From assembly GCF_011007365.1 (NCBI RefSeq), contig NZ_WFKM01000007.1, forward strand, positions 1 through 64,000: a DNA stretch of 64,000 nucleotides, in the 5' to 3' direction. Each line of letters begins with the position of its first letter. Position 1 is the first letter of the stretch. Of this stretch, positions 53,890-62,663 are shown one piece after another. Origin of the DNA: Sphingobacterium sp. xlx-96 (GTDB lineage Bacteria; Bacteroidota; Bacteroidia; Sphingobacteriales; Sphingobacteriaceae). Both the position numbers and the translations under genes were made by a program. The notes beneath the pieces are model-generated. The model was not told the origin of the DNA. It saw only the letters and a list, made by a program, of their open reading frames with translations, and did no database searches.

Positions 53890-55659
53890 ATGAACAGATT
53901 TAAACAAATAATAGCGATTTTGACATTGGTCGTGGTTTTAGGTTCCTGCAAGGAAAGTTGGTTGGATATTAATGAAAATCCGAATACACCGTCCAATACC
54001 ACGGCCTCGGTGAAAAGTAGGCTGCCATGGATCCAACATCACTTTTTGTATGCGCAGGGTACCGCGGGTGCTCGGGCTTCACTCATAACTCAACATTTAA
54101 CTTTTGTAAATAGCACGGCTCAACAAAGTATGGCTGCTGGATGGAATCCAATAGCTGGGATGTCTACAACTCCTTATCAGTTTTTCTTCGTTGCTTCTGC
54201 GTCAAATCTTAAGGACCTGGAAGAAAAAGCCGAGGCGGAAAAGGCTTTTCATTACTTAGGGGCGGCTAAAGTAATTCGAGCGATGGGATTCATGTTGATG
54301 ACAGACTGGTACGGGGAAATGCCATATACAGAAGCGTTGGGTTCAGCCGTCACTCCAAAATTTGATGATGGGAAGACCATTTTTGAAGGGTGTCTTAACG
54401 ATATAGATTTAGCAATAGGGTATTTTCAACAGCAGCAGCCGACGACAGCAACTCCGCTAAGCGAGGGAGATAGTTGGAATAACGGAGATGTAAGCAAATG
54501 GTTGAAGCTTTGTTACGGCTTGAAAGCTAGATGGCTGAATAATCTCTCTAAGAAGTCGAGTTTATATAATCCAGACCAGATTCTAGATGCGGTATCGAAA
54601 GCCTCGACTTCAATAGGCGATGGTACTGTGGTGACTCATGCTGACGTCATTGAGAATACCGGAGACGTATTGTTTGGTGATCCTTTAAAGACATCAATAG
54701 TATTTAATAATGTAGCTATGAATACGAATTTCCGTGTGACAAAATGGTATACAGATATTCTTACTAATTTCGATAATCTAGGAGTTGAAGATCCTCGTGC
54801 AGATAAGCTGATTCCTTGGGCGGAATTTGAGACCCCAAAGAAATTTATACGCTCTAAAGGCGTTGATATGCAATCAACTATTCGTATGAATGCAGGGCCT
54901 ATAACGGCTTCCTATAATGCTACTAATGCGGTAATTACAAGCAATAATAGGTCTGTATCTGCACATTCATGGTACGTCAATTCTGCTAATCAAGCGAGGT
55001 GGGCTGATACGGCTTACGTATCTTTAAAAAGTAGTTCTATTGGATATAATAAGGATGTTTCTGATATCTATAAATGGGGGGATGGCGTTGTGGCGGCTAC
55101 AGGTACATTTTATACCAGGCCAGATGCTCCTACTTATTTGGTCGTTTATCCAGAGATGTGTTTTATAAAGGCGGAAGTTTTGATGCGGAAAGGAGATAAA
55201 TCAGGCGCATTTACAGCTTATAAAGATGGGATTAAAGCTCATATCGATTTAATGAATCAAAAGTTGAGCACATATGGAAACGTTAATCCGAGTAAGTCTC
55301 CGATGTCTCAATCGAAAATAGACAACTTTTTGAATAATGGTATAGGGACAGCTAATGATATTACTATGGCGAAGATTATGACACAGAAGTTTATTGCGAT
55401 GTCGTTTTCTCAGCAGAATTGGAATGATATGCGTAGACATGATTACAGTATCAATTCTTATCTCGGATGGGCCGTGCCCTATGAGTATACTGTTACGGCG
55501 GCTGCTCAAACAAAGATACCGGCAGGAAAGCAATTCAGAAGAGTTAGGCAAGTCTCACATGAGATTAACTATAATGCTGAAAGTTTGAAGGCATCTCACC
55601 CGAATGCGTTAAGCGATGATATCTGGTCTTATCCAGTTTGGTGGGATACAACAGATTAA
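53890..55659 (+). CDS. SusD-like lipoprotein (SusD_2 type)
   Basis: ATG at 53890 (a TTG at 53881 also opens the frame) gives 589 residues: MNRFKQIIAILTLVVVLGSCK with lipobox LGSC, then WLDINENPNTPSNT, the opening of the SusD/RagB group 2 family. Helical TPR-like content follows (AKVIRAMGFMLMTDWYGEMPYTEAL), and the end reads SYPVWWDTTD. It binds substrate with the adjacent SusC. Length is longer than group 1 members, normal for this type. Confidence 0.9.
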   Translation: MNRFKQIIAILTLVVVLGSCKESWLDINENPNTPSNTTASVKSRLPWIQHHFLYAQGTAGARASLITQHLTFVNSTAQQSMAAGWNPIAGMSTTPYQFFFVASASNLKDLEEKAEAEKAFHYLGAAKVIRAMGFMLMTDWYGEMPYTEALGSAVTPKFDDGKTIFEGCLNDIDLAIGYFQQQQPTTATPLSEGDSWNNGDVSKWLKLCYGLKARWLNNLSKKSSLYNPDQILDAVSKASTSIGDGTVVTHADVIENTGDVLFGDPLKTSIVFNNVAMNTNFRVTKWYTDILTNFDNLGVEDPRADKLIPWAEFETPKKFIRSKGVDMQSTIRMNAGPITASYNATNAVITSNNRSVSAHSWYVNSANQARWADTAYVSLKSSSIGYNKDVSDIYKWGDGVVAATGTFYTRPDAPTYLVVYPEMCFIKAEVLMRKGDKSGAFTAYKDGIKAHIDLMNQKLSTYGNVNPSKSPMSQSKIDNFLNNGIGTANDITMAKIMTQKFIAMSFSQQNWNDMRRHDYSINSYLGWAVPYEYTVTAAAQTKIPAGKQFRRVRQVSHEINYNAESLKASHPNALSDDIWSYPVWWDTTD

Positions 55660-55685
55660 AATAGAGTCTTCGATTCTTAAGATCG

Positions 55686-55713
55686 GCCCTGTAGTTTTAC
55701 TGCAGGGCTTTTC
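55686..55713 (+). terminator. Terminator after the second SusD
   Basis: GCCCTGTAG (55686-55694) pairs with CTGCAGGGC (55700-55708) with a G-U pair, followed by TTTT. Confidence 0.8.
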
Positions 55714-56021
55714 TGTTTTTAAAAGATACACGAAATCGATTGCGCTACCTGTTGTATCCTTATTGTTACATAAAAGTGTATGTCGTACACTATGTGTCTT
55801 TGCTTGCAAAACGGATAAATCGGTTTAACATTATTTAACGCTACAAATAATAGCTTTCTCGTTGCTTCACACTCTCTTTCTTATTTTTCTGCTTTGTGCG
55901 TTTTTTGTTTTTCAAAACGCTGTAAATTGTTTGTTTGTGCTTAATGCATGCTGTATTGTGCGTTTTTTGTTTTATTTTTAGCGAAGTAATCTGAATTTTT
56001 GATAAATAACGCAAGTTGTAG
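55714..56021 (+). promoter_or_regulatory. T-rich upstream region of namZ with repeated TGTGCGTTTTTTGTTT
   Basis: A 16-base direct repeat TGTGCGTTTTTTGTTT occurs at 55895-55910 and 55957-55972, 62 bp apart, the second 50 bp before the namZ start. The same core precedes the GH3 gene and, inverted, the second SusC. No open frame of note. Confidence 0.45.
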
Positions 56022-57272
56022 ATGAATAGATCTTTAGTTATAAGGTTTTTACCTATGGTATTCTTGACGCTGCTTAGTTCAGTGTTGTTTTCTTGTAATG
56101 CGCAGAATCAAACCAAGAAGTCGGGTGATTCAAGAACAGTGGAAGACTCCAGTGCCAGTAATAACATTTTGCCTGCGGCAGATCAACTGACAGCTTACTT
56201 ACCCTTGTTGAACGGTAAAAAGGTTGGCCTTATGGGCAATCAAACTTCTATTGTGGGAGCAGCAAAAGAACACCTCGTAGACGTATTGTTACGTGAGAAG
56301 GTGGATCTCAAATTTGGCTTTGCTCCAGAGCATGGATTCCGTGGTGATATTGAACGTGGTGAAAAAGTAAGTAATGATAAGGACTCGAAGACAGGTCTTC
56401 CGTTATATACGCTATATGGAGGGAATGAAAAGCAGGATTCTATCGTAGAGTCTGTAGATGTCATGATTTTCGATTTGCAGGATGTAGGAGCTCGCTTTTA
56501 TACGTATATAACTTCATTACATCGTGTGATGGAATTGTGTGCTAAACATAATAAGGAACTCATTGTATTGGATCGACCCAATCCTTGTGGTGATCAGGTG
56601 GACGGGCCTGTGCGTAAGGATGATAAATTTAAGTCTAATGTATCCTACCATAAGATAGCAATGGTACATGGTCTTACTGTAGGTGAACTCGCTAATATGA
56701 TCAACGGTGAGAAATGGCTCGAACAGGGGCGTCAATGTAAGGTGACTGTTATCCCTGTGAAAAACTGGGATCATTCCAAGATGTATGATCTACCTGTTAT
56801 TCCTTCGCCATCTTTGCCTAATCACTTGTCGGTACGATTATACGCCTCTTTATGCTTGTTCGAGGGGACAGAAATATCGGTAGGTCGTGGTACCGAGTGG
56901 CCGTTTCAGGTGGTAGGTTATGATAACCCTGTGTATGGCGATTTTAAATATACACCAGGTGAAAAAGCAGGTATGGTAAAGCACGTAGAAGGTAAAGGTA
57001 AAACTATGTATGGTCTTGATCTGCGTGGATTGGATGCAGACAAGCAAACATTCACCCTGAAGTATGTGTTAGATTTTTATAACAAGATGTCCGATAAGTC
57101 GAAGTTCTTCACAAGAGCAGAGTTCTTTGATAAACTTGCGGGTACGGATGAATTGCGGAAGCAGATTATAGCGGGCAAAACAGAAGATGAAATAAAAGCT
57201 TCCTGGCAACAGGAATTGACCGAATATAAGGAGATGCGCAAGAAGTATCTGCTATACAAAGATTTTGAATAA
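56022..57272 (+). CDS. namZ: Exo-beta-N-acetylmuramidase NamZ (DUF1343, GH171)
   Basis: 416 residues, lipoprotein (LLSSVLFSCNAQ). The DUF1343 core runs from LNGKKVGLMGNQTSI (about 65) to the end, with FGFAPEHGFRGDIERGEKV, DVMIFDLQDVGARFYTYITSLH, VLDRPNPCG, and ISVGRGTEWPFQVVG, all strings I know from this family. B. subtilis NamZ releases N-acetylmuramic acid from the non-reducing end of peptidoglycan strands; Tannerella forsythia homologues also act in wall-fragment salvage. Here it precedes a SusC/SusD pair by 76 bp, which points to periplasmic or surface processing of imported wall fragments. Confidence 0.9.
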   Translation: MNRSLVIRFLPMVFLTLLSSVLFSCNAQNQTKKSGDSRTVEDSSASNNILPAADQLTAYLPLLNGKKVGLMGNQTSIVGAAKEHLVDVLLREKVDLKFGFAPEHGFRGDIERGEKVSNDKDSKTGLPLYTLYGGNEKQDSIVESVDVMIFDLQDVGARFYTYITSLHRVMELCAKHNKELIVLDRPNPCGDQVDGPVRKDDKFKSNVSYHKIAMVHGLTVGELANMINGEKWLEQGRQCKVTVIPVKNWDHSKMYDLPVIPSPSLPNHLSVRLYASLCLFEGTEISVGRGTEWPFQVVGYDNPVYGDFKYTPGEKAGMVKHVEGKGKTMYGLDLRGLDADKQTFTLKYVLDFYNKMSDKSKFFTRAEFFDKLAGTDELRKQIIAGKTEDEIKASWQQELTEYKEMRKKYLLYKDFE

Positions 57273-57347
57273 GGTTATAGGATTAGGTCTGCTTTTAGAA
57301 AGTAGGCCTTCCTAGATTATGAATTACGTAAACAAGTTTATTTTAAT

Positions 57348-60300
57348 ATGCTAAATATGAGAAATACTTTACTATTCTCTCTTGCATTAGGGCTGGCGGT
57401 GACGACAGTAGAAGCGAAAGCTTCGAAGGTATCCAATCCATCCAACCTTGCTGCAGCAACAGCCTATTCGTCCAATAGGTTGGTGCAAAATACGGTAACG
57501 GGTACTGTGTCTGATGCAAATGGACCGATGCCGGGAGTAACTGTATCGGTAGTAGAAGTACCAGGATCGACTCGAACTGATGCTAATGGTCAATTTAAGA
57601 TTAGTGCAGCATTAGGATCTACTTTACGGTTTTCTAGTGTGGGATATCTTTCTCAGGACATCAAGGTTGTAGGGAATACCCTTAACGTAGAATTGAAAGA
57701 GGAGGATAATGCTCTGGAGGAAGTTGTTATTGTCGGTTACGGTACGCAAAAGAAAGCGCATTTGACAGGGGCTGTATCTTCTATCAATGTAGAAGAAGTA
57801 ATGGGAAGTAGACCGGTGTCGGATGTGGGACGAGGGATGCAGGGGACTATTCCTGGATTGTCTGTGGTAGTGCCTTCTGGAGAAGTTGGTTCAGATCCTA
57901 TTATGAAGATACGTGGACAGGTAGCTTCGATAGAAGGTAGCAATAGTCCGCTTATTTTGGTGGATAACGTGGAGATACCAAGTATAAATTTGGTAAATCC
58001 AAATGATATAGAAAGTGTAACAGTGCTGAAAGATGCGGCTTCTTCTTCTATTTATGGAGCAAAAGCTGCCTTTGGTGTCATCTTGATCACGACCAAAAAG
58101 GGATCGAAGACAGATACGCATAATGTGACTTATTCAAATAATTTGTCTCTGCAATCCCCGTTTAAAGATATCGATATCGCAGGGATAGATGGTTTGGAAT
58201 ATACTTTAGAGGCACATGAGAATATGAAATCTTCGGGCCCTGCCGGCGGTTTTTGGCGTCTCAATAGAGAGAGTTTTGAAAAAATCAAAGAGTGGCAGCA
58301 AAAGTGGGGTGAAATTGTCGGTGATCAAGACCCAATCGTTTACGGTAGAGACTGGTATTATGAAGGAGGCGAAAAATATGGCTTGCGCCTTTATAATCCT
58401 GCTGGCGTAATGGTGAAGGATAATGCTTTTTCTCACTTGCACAATCTTGGGTTAAATGGTAAATCAGGTAATACAAACTATAACCTAGGTGTCGGATTTT
58501 TAGGACAACAGGGGATGATGAAGCCTGCTAATCATGACGACTTTACCCGTTATAATGCAACACTGAGTTTGTCCACCAAAGTTACAGATTACCTGACCCT
58601 GAGGGGAGGAACTATGTATTCGGATGGTACCAAGCGTTATGCAAATTCGGCAACGGGTTTTGGTGCCGATCCATGGTTGTATCTATATCGTTGGTCTAGA
58701 TTGTTTCCGATTGGAGCACAGGAGCATGGAAATGATGTGCGTGATCCGTACTTCGATACCAAGAATGCACATACGGCAAATAAAATAAACCGGTTTACTA
58801 ATTTGAACTTGGGTACTACGGTTGATGTTATGGAGGGATGGGATCTGCAGATGGATTATGCTTATAGTACGGAAGCAAATACAAACTCTTCCTCTATGCC
58901 AACCTTTACAGGGGCATGGCACTGGTATGCACCAGTAGCGTGGAATGATGCCGAAGGAAATCGTGTTCGAGTGGATGAAAACGGAGTGCCTACGACGGAT
59001 GGTACAGGAGATGTGGCTTATAGATTTCCTGTAGAAACCTACATAGGTAAGGATAAGAGTAACATCTACAGAAGATCTTTTAATTCGAAGAGACATACTT
59101 TTAATGCCTTTTCAACATATAACAAGTCCTTGGATGGTGGGCATGATTTGAAATTTATGTTGGGTACCAATATGGTTTCATATTCTAATAAATTTGAATC
59201 GGCTCAGGCGTTCAATTTGATTAATGACGATAACCCTCAGTTTACCCTAGCAAATGGTAAGCAGGAAATAAAAGGGGGAGCGGACTGGAACACTCAGGTG
59301 GGCTTTTTTGGTCGGGCCAATTATTCTTTTAAAGATAGGTATTTGTTTGAAGCCAACTTGCGCTATGATGGAACTTCGATCTTTCCAAAGGACTTGCGTT
59401 GGCGTTGGTACCCTTCCGTATCTGCGGGTTGGGTGATGTCTAATGAGAGCTTTATGGATGGTGTTTCGAATGTGCTGACTTTCGCTAAGTTGCGTGGTTC
59501 ATGGGGTAACATCGGTGATCAGTCAGTCCCTAATGGACTTTATAATCCTTCATTGGGCGAGGTAGTGAAGAGTAACTGGCTCGATGGATTAGGCTTGCCT
59601 TATTATCAAGTAGGTACTCCTAGAGCTGTGGCTCAAGGTATGACTTGGCAAGATATAGAACACTCAAATATAGGTGTGGATTTACGTTTGTTTAATAAGT
59701 TTGGTGTTGTTTTTGAGTGGTTCGAACGCAAAACCAAGAATATGATTGTCTCTGGTGAGTCTCTACCTAATTCCTTTGGTGCAGTAGCTCCAAAAGGAAA
59801 CTATGGTAACCTTAGGACGCGTGGATGGGAGCTTAATTTTGATTATAAGCATCGCTTTGAAAATGGGTTGGGTATTAATTTGAATGCAAACTTAGCCGAT
59901 GCTGTTACCGTCATTACTAAGGGAACAGATTGGAATCGGCCTTGGGAAGAGCGTTTGTTGAATACGATATACTCCACAGGTAGACGTTATGGAGATATTT
60001 ATGGGTATGTGACCGACAGACTCTACCAAAAGGAGGATTTTGTATATGATGCAGATGGTAATCATATAAAAACGACCATAATCCATGAAGGTACAGCTAA
60101 AGAGACGCATTTAATGGCTGGCGATAATCCGATTTACCAGACATTCTTTGAAGATGGTAACGGTATTATGATTATGAGTCCTGGGGATGTGAAATTTGTA
60201 GATGTGAATGGAGATGGTTATATCACGGATGGTGATAAGACTAATGGAAATCCAGGTGATAAGGTTGTAATCGGTAACTCAACCCCGCGCTACGAATATG

Positions 60301-60821
60301 GTTTTCGGTTAGGTGCTGACTATAAGGGGTTTGATCTTTCAGTTTTCTTACAAGGTGTAGGTCAGCGACAAATATGGGGCTCTGGACAGCTAGCAATACC
60401 TGGATTCCATGTGAAAGATGGCGCGATGCCTCAGGCCATAGCTGGAGATTTCTGGAAAGAAGATCGCACAGATGCTTTTTATCCACGTGCTTGGCATTTG
60501 GGAGGAGCAGACGAGGGCTATGTGATGAGACCTCAAACTCGATATTTGCTTGATATGTCCTATTTTAAAATTAAGAATATCACATTTGGATACGCGGTGC
60601 CGGAAAATATTTTGCGGAATGTAAAGCTGAAGAATGCTAGAATTTATGTGTCTTTGGAAAACTTCTTTACGTTTGATAATCTTAGAGGATTACCTATTGA
60701 TCCTGAAACAATTTCTGGGAATAGCATGTTGAGAGGCAATAATGAGTATAATTTGGGGCGTACAGGGACAGGTAACCCTTCCTTCAAGTCGGCATCAATG
60801 GGTATTCAGATAGGTTTATAA
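57348..60821 (+). CDS. SusC/RagA family outer membrane transporter
   Basis: 1157 residues; an internal ATG at 57357 is an alternative start. Signal peptide MLNMRNTLLFSLALGLAVTTVEA. The regulatory-like domain (about 50-120, NTVTGTVSDANGPMPGVTVSVVEVPG), the conserved EEVVIVGYGTQKK TonB segment and the plug (IRGQVASIEGSNSPLILVDNVEIPS) precede a large barrel ending SMGIQIGL. Barrel contains DVNGDGYITDGDK, a calcium-type loop common in SusC proteins. Pairs with the SusD 17 bp downstream, in a likely operon that starts with namZ. Confidence 0.93.
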   Translation: MLNMRNTLLFSLALGLAVTTVEAKASKVSNPSNLAAATAYSSNRLVQNTVTGTVSDANGPMPGVTVSVVEVPGSTRTDANGQFKISAALGSTLRFSSVGYLSQDIKVVGNTLNVELKEEDNALEEVVIVGYGTQKKAHLTGAVSSINVEEVMGSRPVSDVGRGMQGTIPGLSVVVPSGEVGSDPIMKIRGQVASIEGSNSPLILVDNVEIPSINLVNPNDIESVTVLKDAASSSIYGAKAAFGVILITTKKGSKTDTHNVTYSNNLSLQSPFKDIDIAGIDGLEYTLEAHENMKSSGPAGGFWRLNRESFEKIKEWQQKWGEIVGDQDPIVYGRDWYYEGGEKYGLRLYNPAGVMVKDNAFSHLHNLGLNGKSGNTNYNLGVGFLGQQGMMKPANHDDFTRYNATLSLSTKVTDYLTLRGGTMYSDGTKRYANSATGFGADPWLYLYRWSRLFPIGAQEHGNDVRDPYFDTKNAHTANKINRFTNLNLGTTVDVMEGWDLQMDYAYSTEANTNSSSMPTFTGAWHWYAPVAWNDAEGNRVRVDENGVPTTDGTGDVAYRFPVETYIGKDKSNIYRRSFNSKRHTFNAFSTYNKSLDGGHDLKFMLGTNMVSYSNKFESAQAFNLINDDNPQFTLANGKQEIKGGADWNTQVGFFGRANYSFKDRYLFEANLRYDGTSIFPKDLRWRWYPSVSAGWVMSNESFMDGVSNVLTFAKLRGSWGNIGDQSVPNGLYNPSLGEVVKSNWLDGLGLPYYQVGTPRAVAQGMTWQDIEHSNIGVDLRLFNKFGVVFEWFERKTKNMIVSGESLPNSFGAVAPKGNYGNLRTRGWELNFDYKHRFENGLGINLNANLADAVTVITKGTDWNRPWEERLLNTIYSTGRRYGDIYGYVTDRLYQKEDFVYDADGNHIKTTIIHEGTAKETHLMAGDNPIYQTFFEDGNGIMIMSPGDVKFVDVNGDGYITDGDKTNGNPGDKVVIGNSTPRYEYGFRLGADYKGFDLSVFLQGVGQRQIWGSGQLAIPGFHVKDGAMPQAIAGDFWKEDRTDAFYPRAWHLGGADEGYVMRPQTRYLLDMSYFKIKNITFGYAVPENILRNVKLKNARIYVSLENFFTFDNLRGLPIDPETISGNSMLRGNNEYNLGRTGTGNPSFKSASMGIQIGL

Positions 60822-60838
60822 TCTTAAATACAATTATT

Positions 60839-62647
60839 ATGAAATACTTATATAGTTTATATATCGCCTTAGGGGCACTTATGTTTACGAGCTGTCAAAA
60901 GTTCTTGGATCGCCCTGAATTGACGGAGCTTAATGATGAAACGGCTTGGACGACCGAAGAGAACGTACGCTTGTATGCAACAAAGTTTTATGATCAGTTG
61001 TTTAAGGGGTATGGAAAAGGTTTTGATAATGACAGTACGTTGTTGTTGGGAAATATTTTTAACGACAACGTACTTCAGTTAGGTCGACAAACAGAGTTTA
61101 CAAGAGCTGTACCAGTAAGTAGTATTTGGCATTATGGTACAATCAGGTCCTTAAATGTGATGATTAACCGTGTTGAAGGACAAATGAAAAATGTGCTGAA
61201 CGAGGAATCTTTTAATCACTGGACTGGTGTAGGTCGTTTTTTTAGAGGGTTGCGTTATTCGGATCTTGTTTTCAAGTTTGGAGATATCCCTTATTATGAC
61301 CAGGTAATTGGTGATAAGGATTACGATCAGTTGTATAAGGACAGAACGCCACGTAATGAAGTAATGGATGGTGTTTATGAGGATCTGAAGTATGCGATGG
61401 ACAATGTACGCCTGAATGATGGAGCACAAAATGTGAATAGATATATTGTTGCAGGCTTTGTTAGTAGGATTGCATTAATGGAAGGTACTTGGCAAAAGTA
61501 TTACTATAACAATAATGAGCGTGCGAAGAGGTTTCTAGAACTCGGACTTACAGCAGCAGAGTTTGTAATTAATAGCGGTAGATATGATATTACTATGGAT
61601 TATCGCTCGCAGTTTACTTCTGAGGATCTAAGAGGTGTTAAGGATGTTTTACTTTATAGACAATATGACGAGGTCGCGGATGTCCGTCATACAATCATCT
61701 CTTTGCATAATCTCGCGGAGAGTGTGAATTATGGGCCGACTACAGATCTAGTAAAGTCTTATGTTTGTACAGATGGTACAGTTTGGCAGAACTCTGCGGT
61801 AGCTGATGCGGATGATTTTACAACAACGAACCTCTTCAAAACGAGGGATTCCCGTTTTGAGGCTTCATTTCACGATAAGCCGACAATTCGTAATAAAGCA
61901 TCCTTACTTTATATTACAAAGTTCTTGCCTAGAGAAGTCGAAGCACGTGTAGCTGCTGGGGGCGCGCCTGGTATTGAGTATTCAGGTACTAATAATACGA
62001 CGGATGCTCCAATACTGCGCTATGCTGAGGTTTTGTTAAACTGGATTGAAATAAAGGCTGAACTTGCTACATTGGGAGGGGCGGCAGTGTCTCAATCGGA
62101 TTTGGATAATTCTATTAATAAGATAAGAGACCGTCCATTGGCACCAGAAGCTGTAGCTAAAGGGGTGACTAAAACTGCGGATTTGACTTTGGGTACTCTG
62201 CCAATAGATCCTCAGCGTGACGTAACAGTAACTCCATTATTATGGGAGATTCGTAGAGAGCGCCGTATGGAGATGCTTTTTGAGCACTCTAGGTTGGAAG
62301 ATTTGAAACGTTGGTCTAAGTTGGCTTATATGGACACGAAGCAGAACCCTGACCTGTTGTCTGGCGGATGGGTTAATTTTAAAACGGAAATGCCTGCGAA
62401 CGAGTTGAAGACTGGGGTGTCGGTAGTGAAGTTGAATGGCCAGATCGAGGTCTTTAATAGCGCCGACCCTAATAGTGGAGATAAGATGATTGGTTTTTAT
62501 CGCTATGTTGAGAATACGGATAGACAACCTTTTTTGAATCAATCGAATGTCAATCCATATTTGGCTCCTGTCGGCAGAAACCAGATCAACGAGTATAAAA
62601 CGCGAGGTTACGTGCTGTCGCAGACCGAGGGTTGGGGAGGAAATTAA
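60839..62647 (+). CDS. SusD/RagB family lipoprotein
   Basis: 602 residues. MKYLYSLYIALGALMFTSCQKFLDRPE gives lipobox FTSC and the SusD opening. Further hallmarks: FFRGLRYSDLVFKFGDIPYYDQ, ILRYAEVLLNWIEIKAELATLGG, and the C-terminal EIRRERRMEMLFEHSRLEDLKRWSKL. Long members of this family often bind complex glycans. Cotranscribed with SusC; the DUF4623 lipoprotein gene begins 16 bp after its stop. Confidence 0.93.
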   Translation: MKYLYSLYIALGALMFTSCQKFLDRPELTELNDETAWTTEENVRLYATKFYDQLFKGYGKGFDNDSTLLLGNIFNDNVLQLGRQTEFTRAVPVSSIWHYGTIRSLNVMINRVEGQMKNVLNEESFNHWTGVGRFFRGLRYSDLVFKFGDIPYYDQVIGDKDYDQLYKDRTPRNEVMDGVYEDLKYAMDNVRLNDGAQNVNRYIVAGFVSRIALMEGTWQKYYYNNNERAKRFLELGLTAAEFVINSGRYDITMDYRSQFTSEDLRGVKDVLLYRQYDEVADVRHTIISLHNLAESVNYGPTTDLVKSYVCTDGTVWQNSAVADADDFTTTNLFKTRDSRFEASFHDKPTIRNKASLLYITKFLPREVEARVAAGGAPGIEYSGTNNTTDAPILRYAEVLLNWIEIKAELATLGGAAVSQSDLDNSINKIRDRPLAPEAVAKGVTKTADLTLGTLPIDPQRDVTVTPLLWEIRRERRMEMLFEHSRLEDLKRWSKLAYMDTKQNPDLLSGGWVNFKTEMPANELKTGVSVVKLNGQIEVFNSADPNSGDKMIGFYRYVENTDRQPFLNQSNVNPYLAPVGRNQINEYKTRGYVLSQTEGWGGN

Positions 62648-62663
62648 TATAAACCAAAAAGAG

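Noticed and set aside
55616..55828. Small frames around the end of the second SusD
   Set aside because: They overlap the SusD gene end and a terminator, with no start context.
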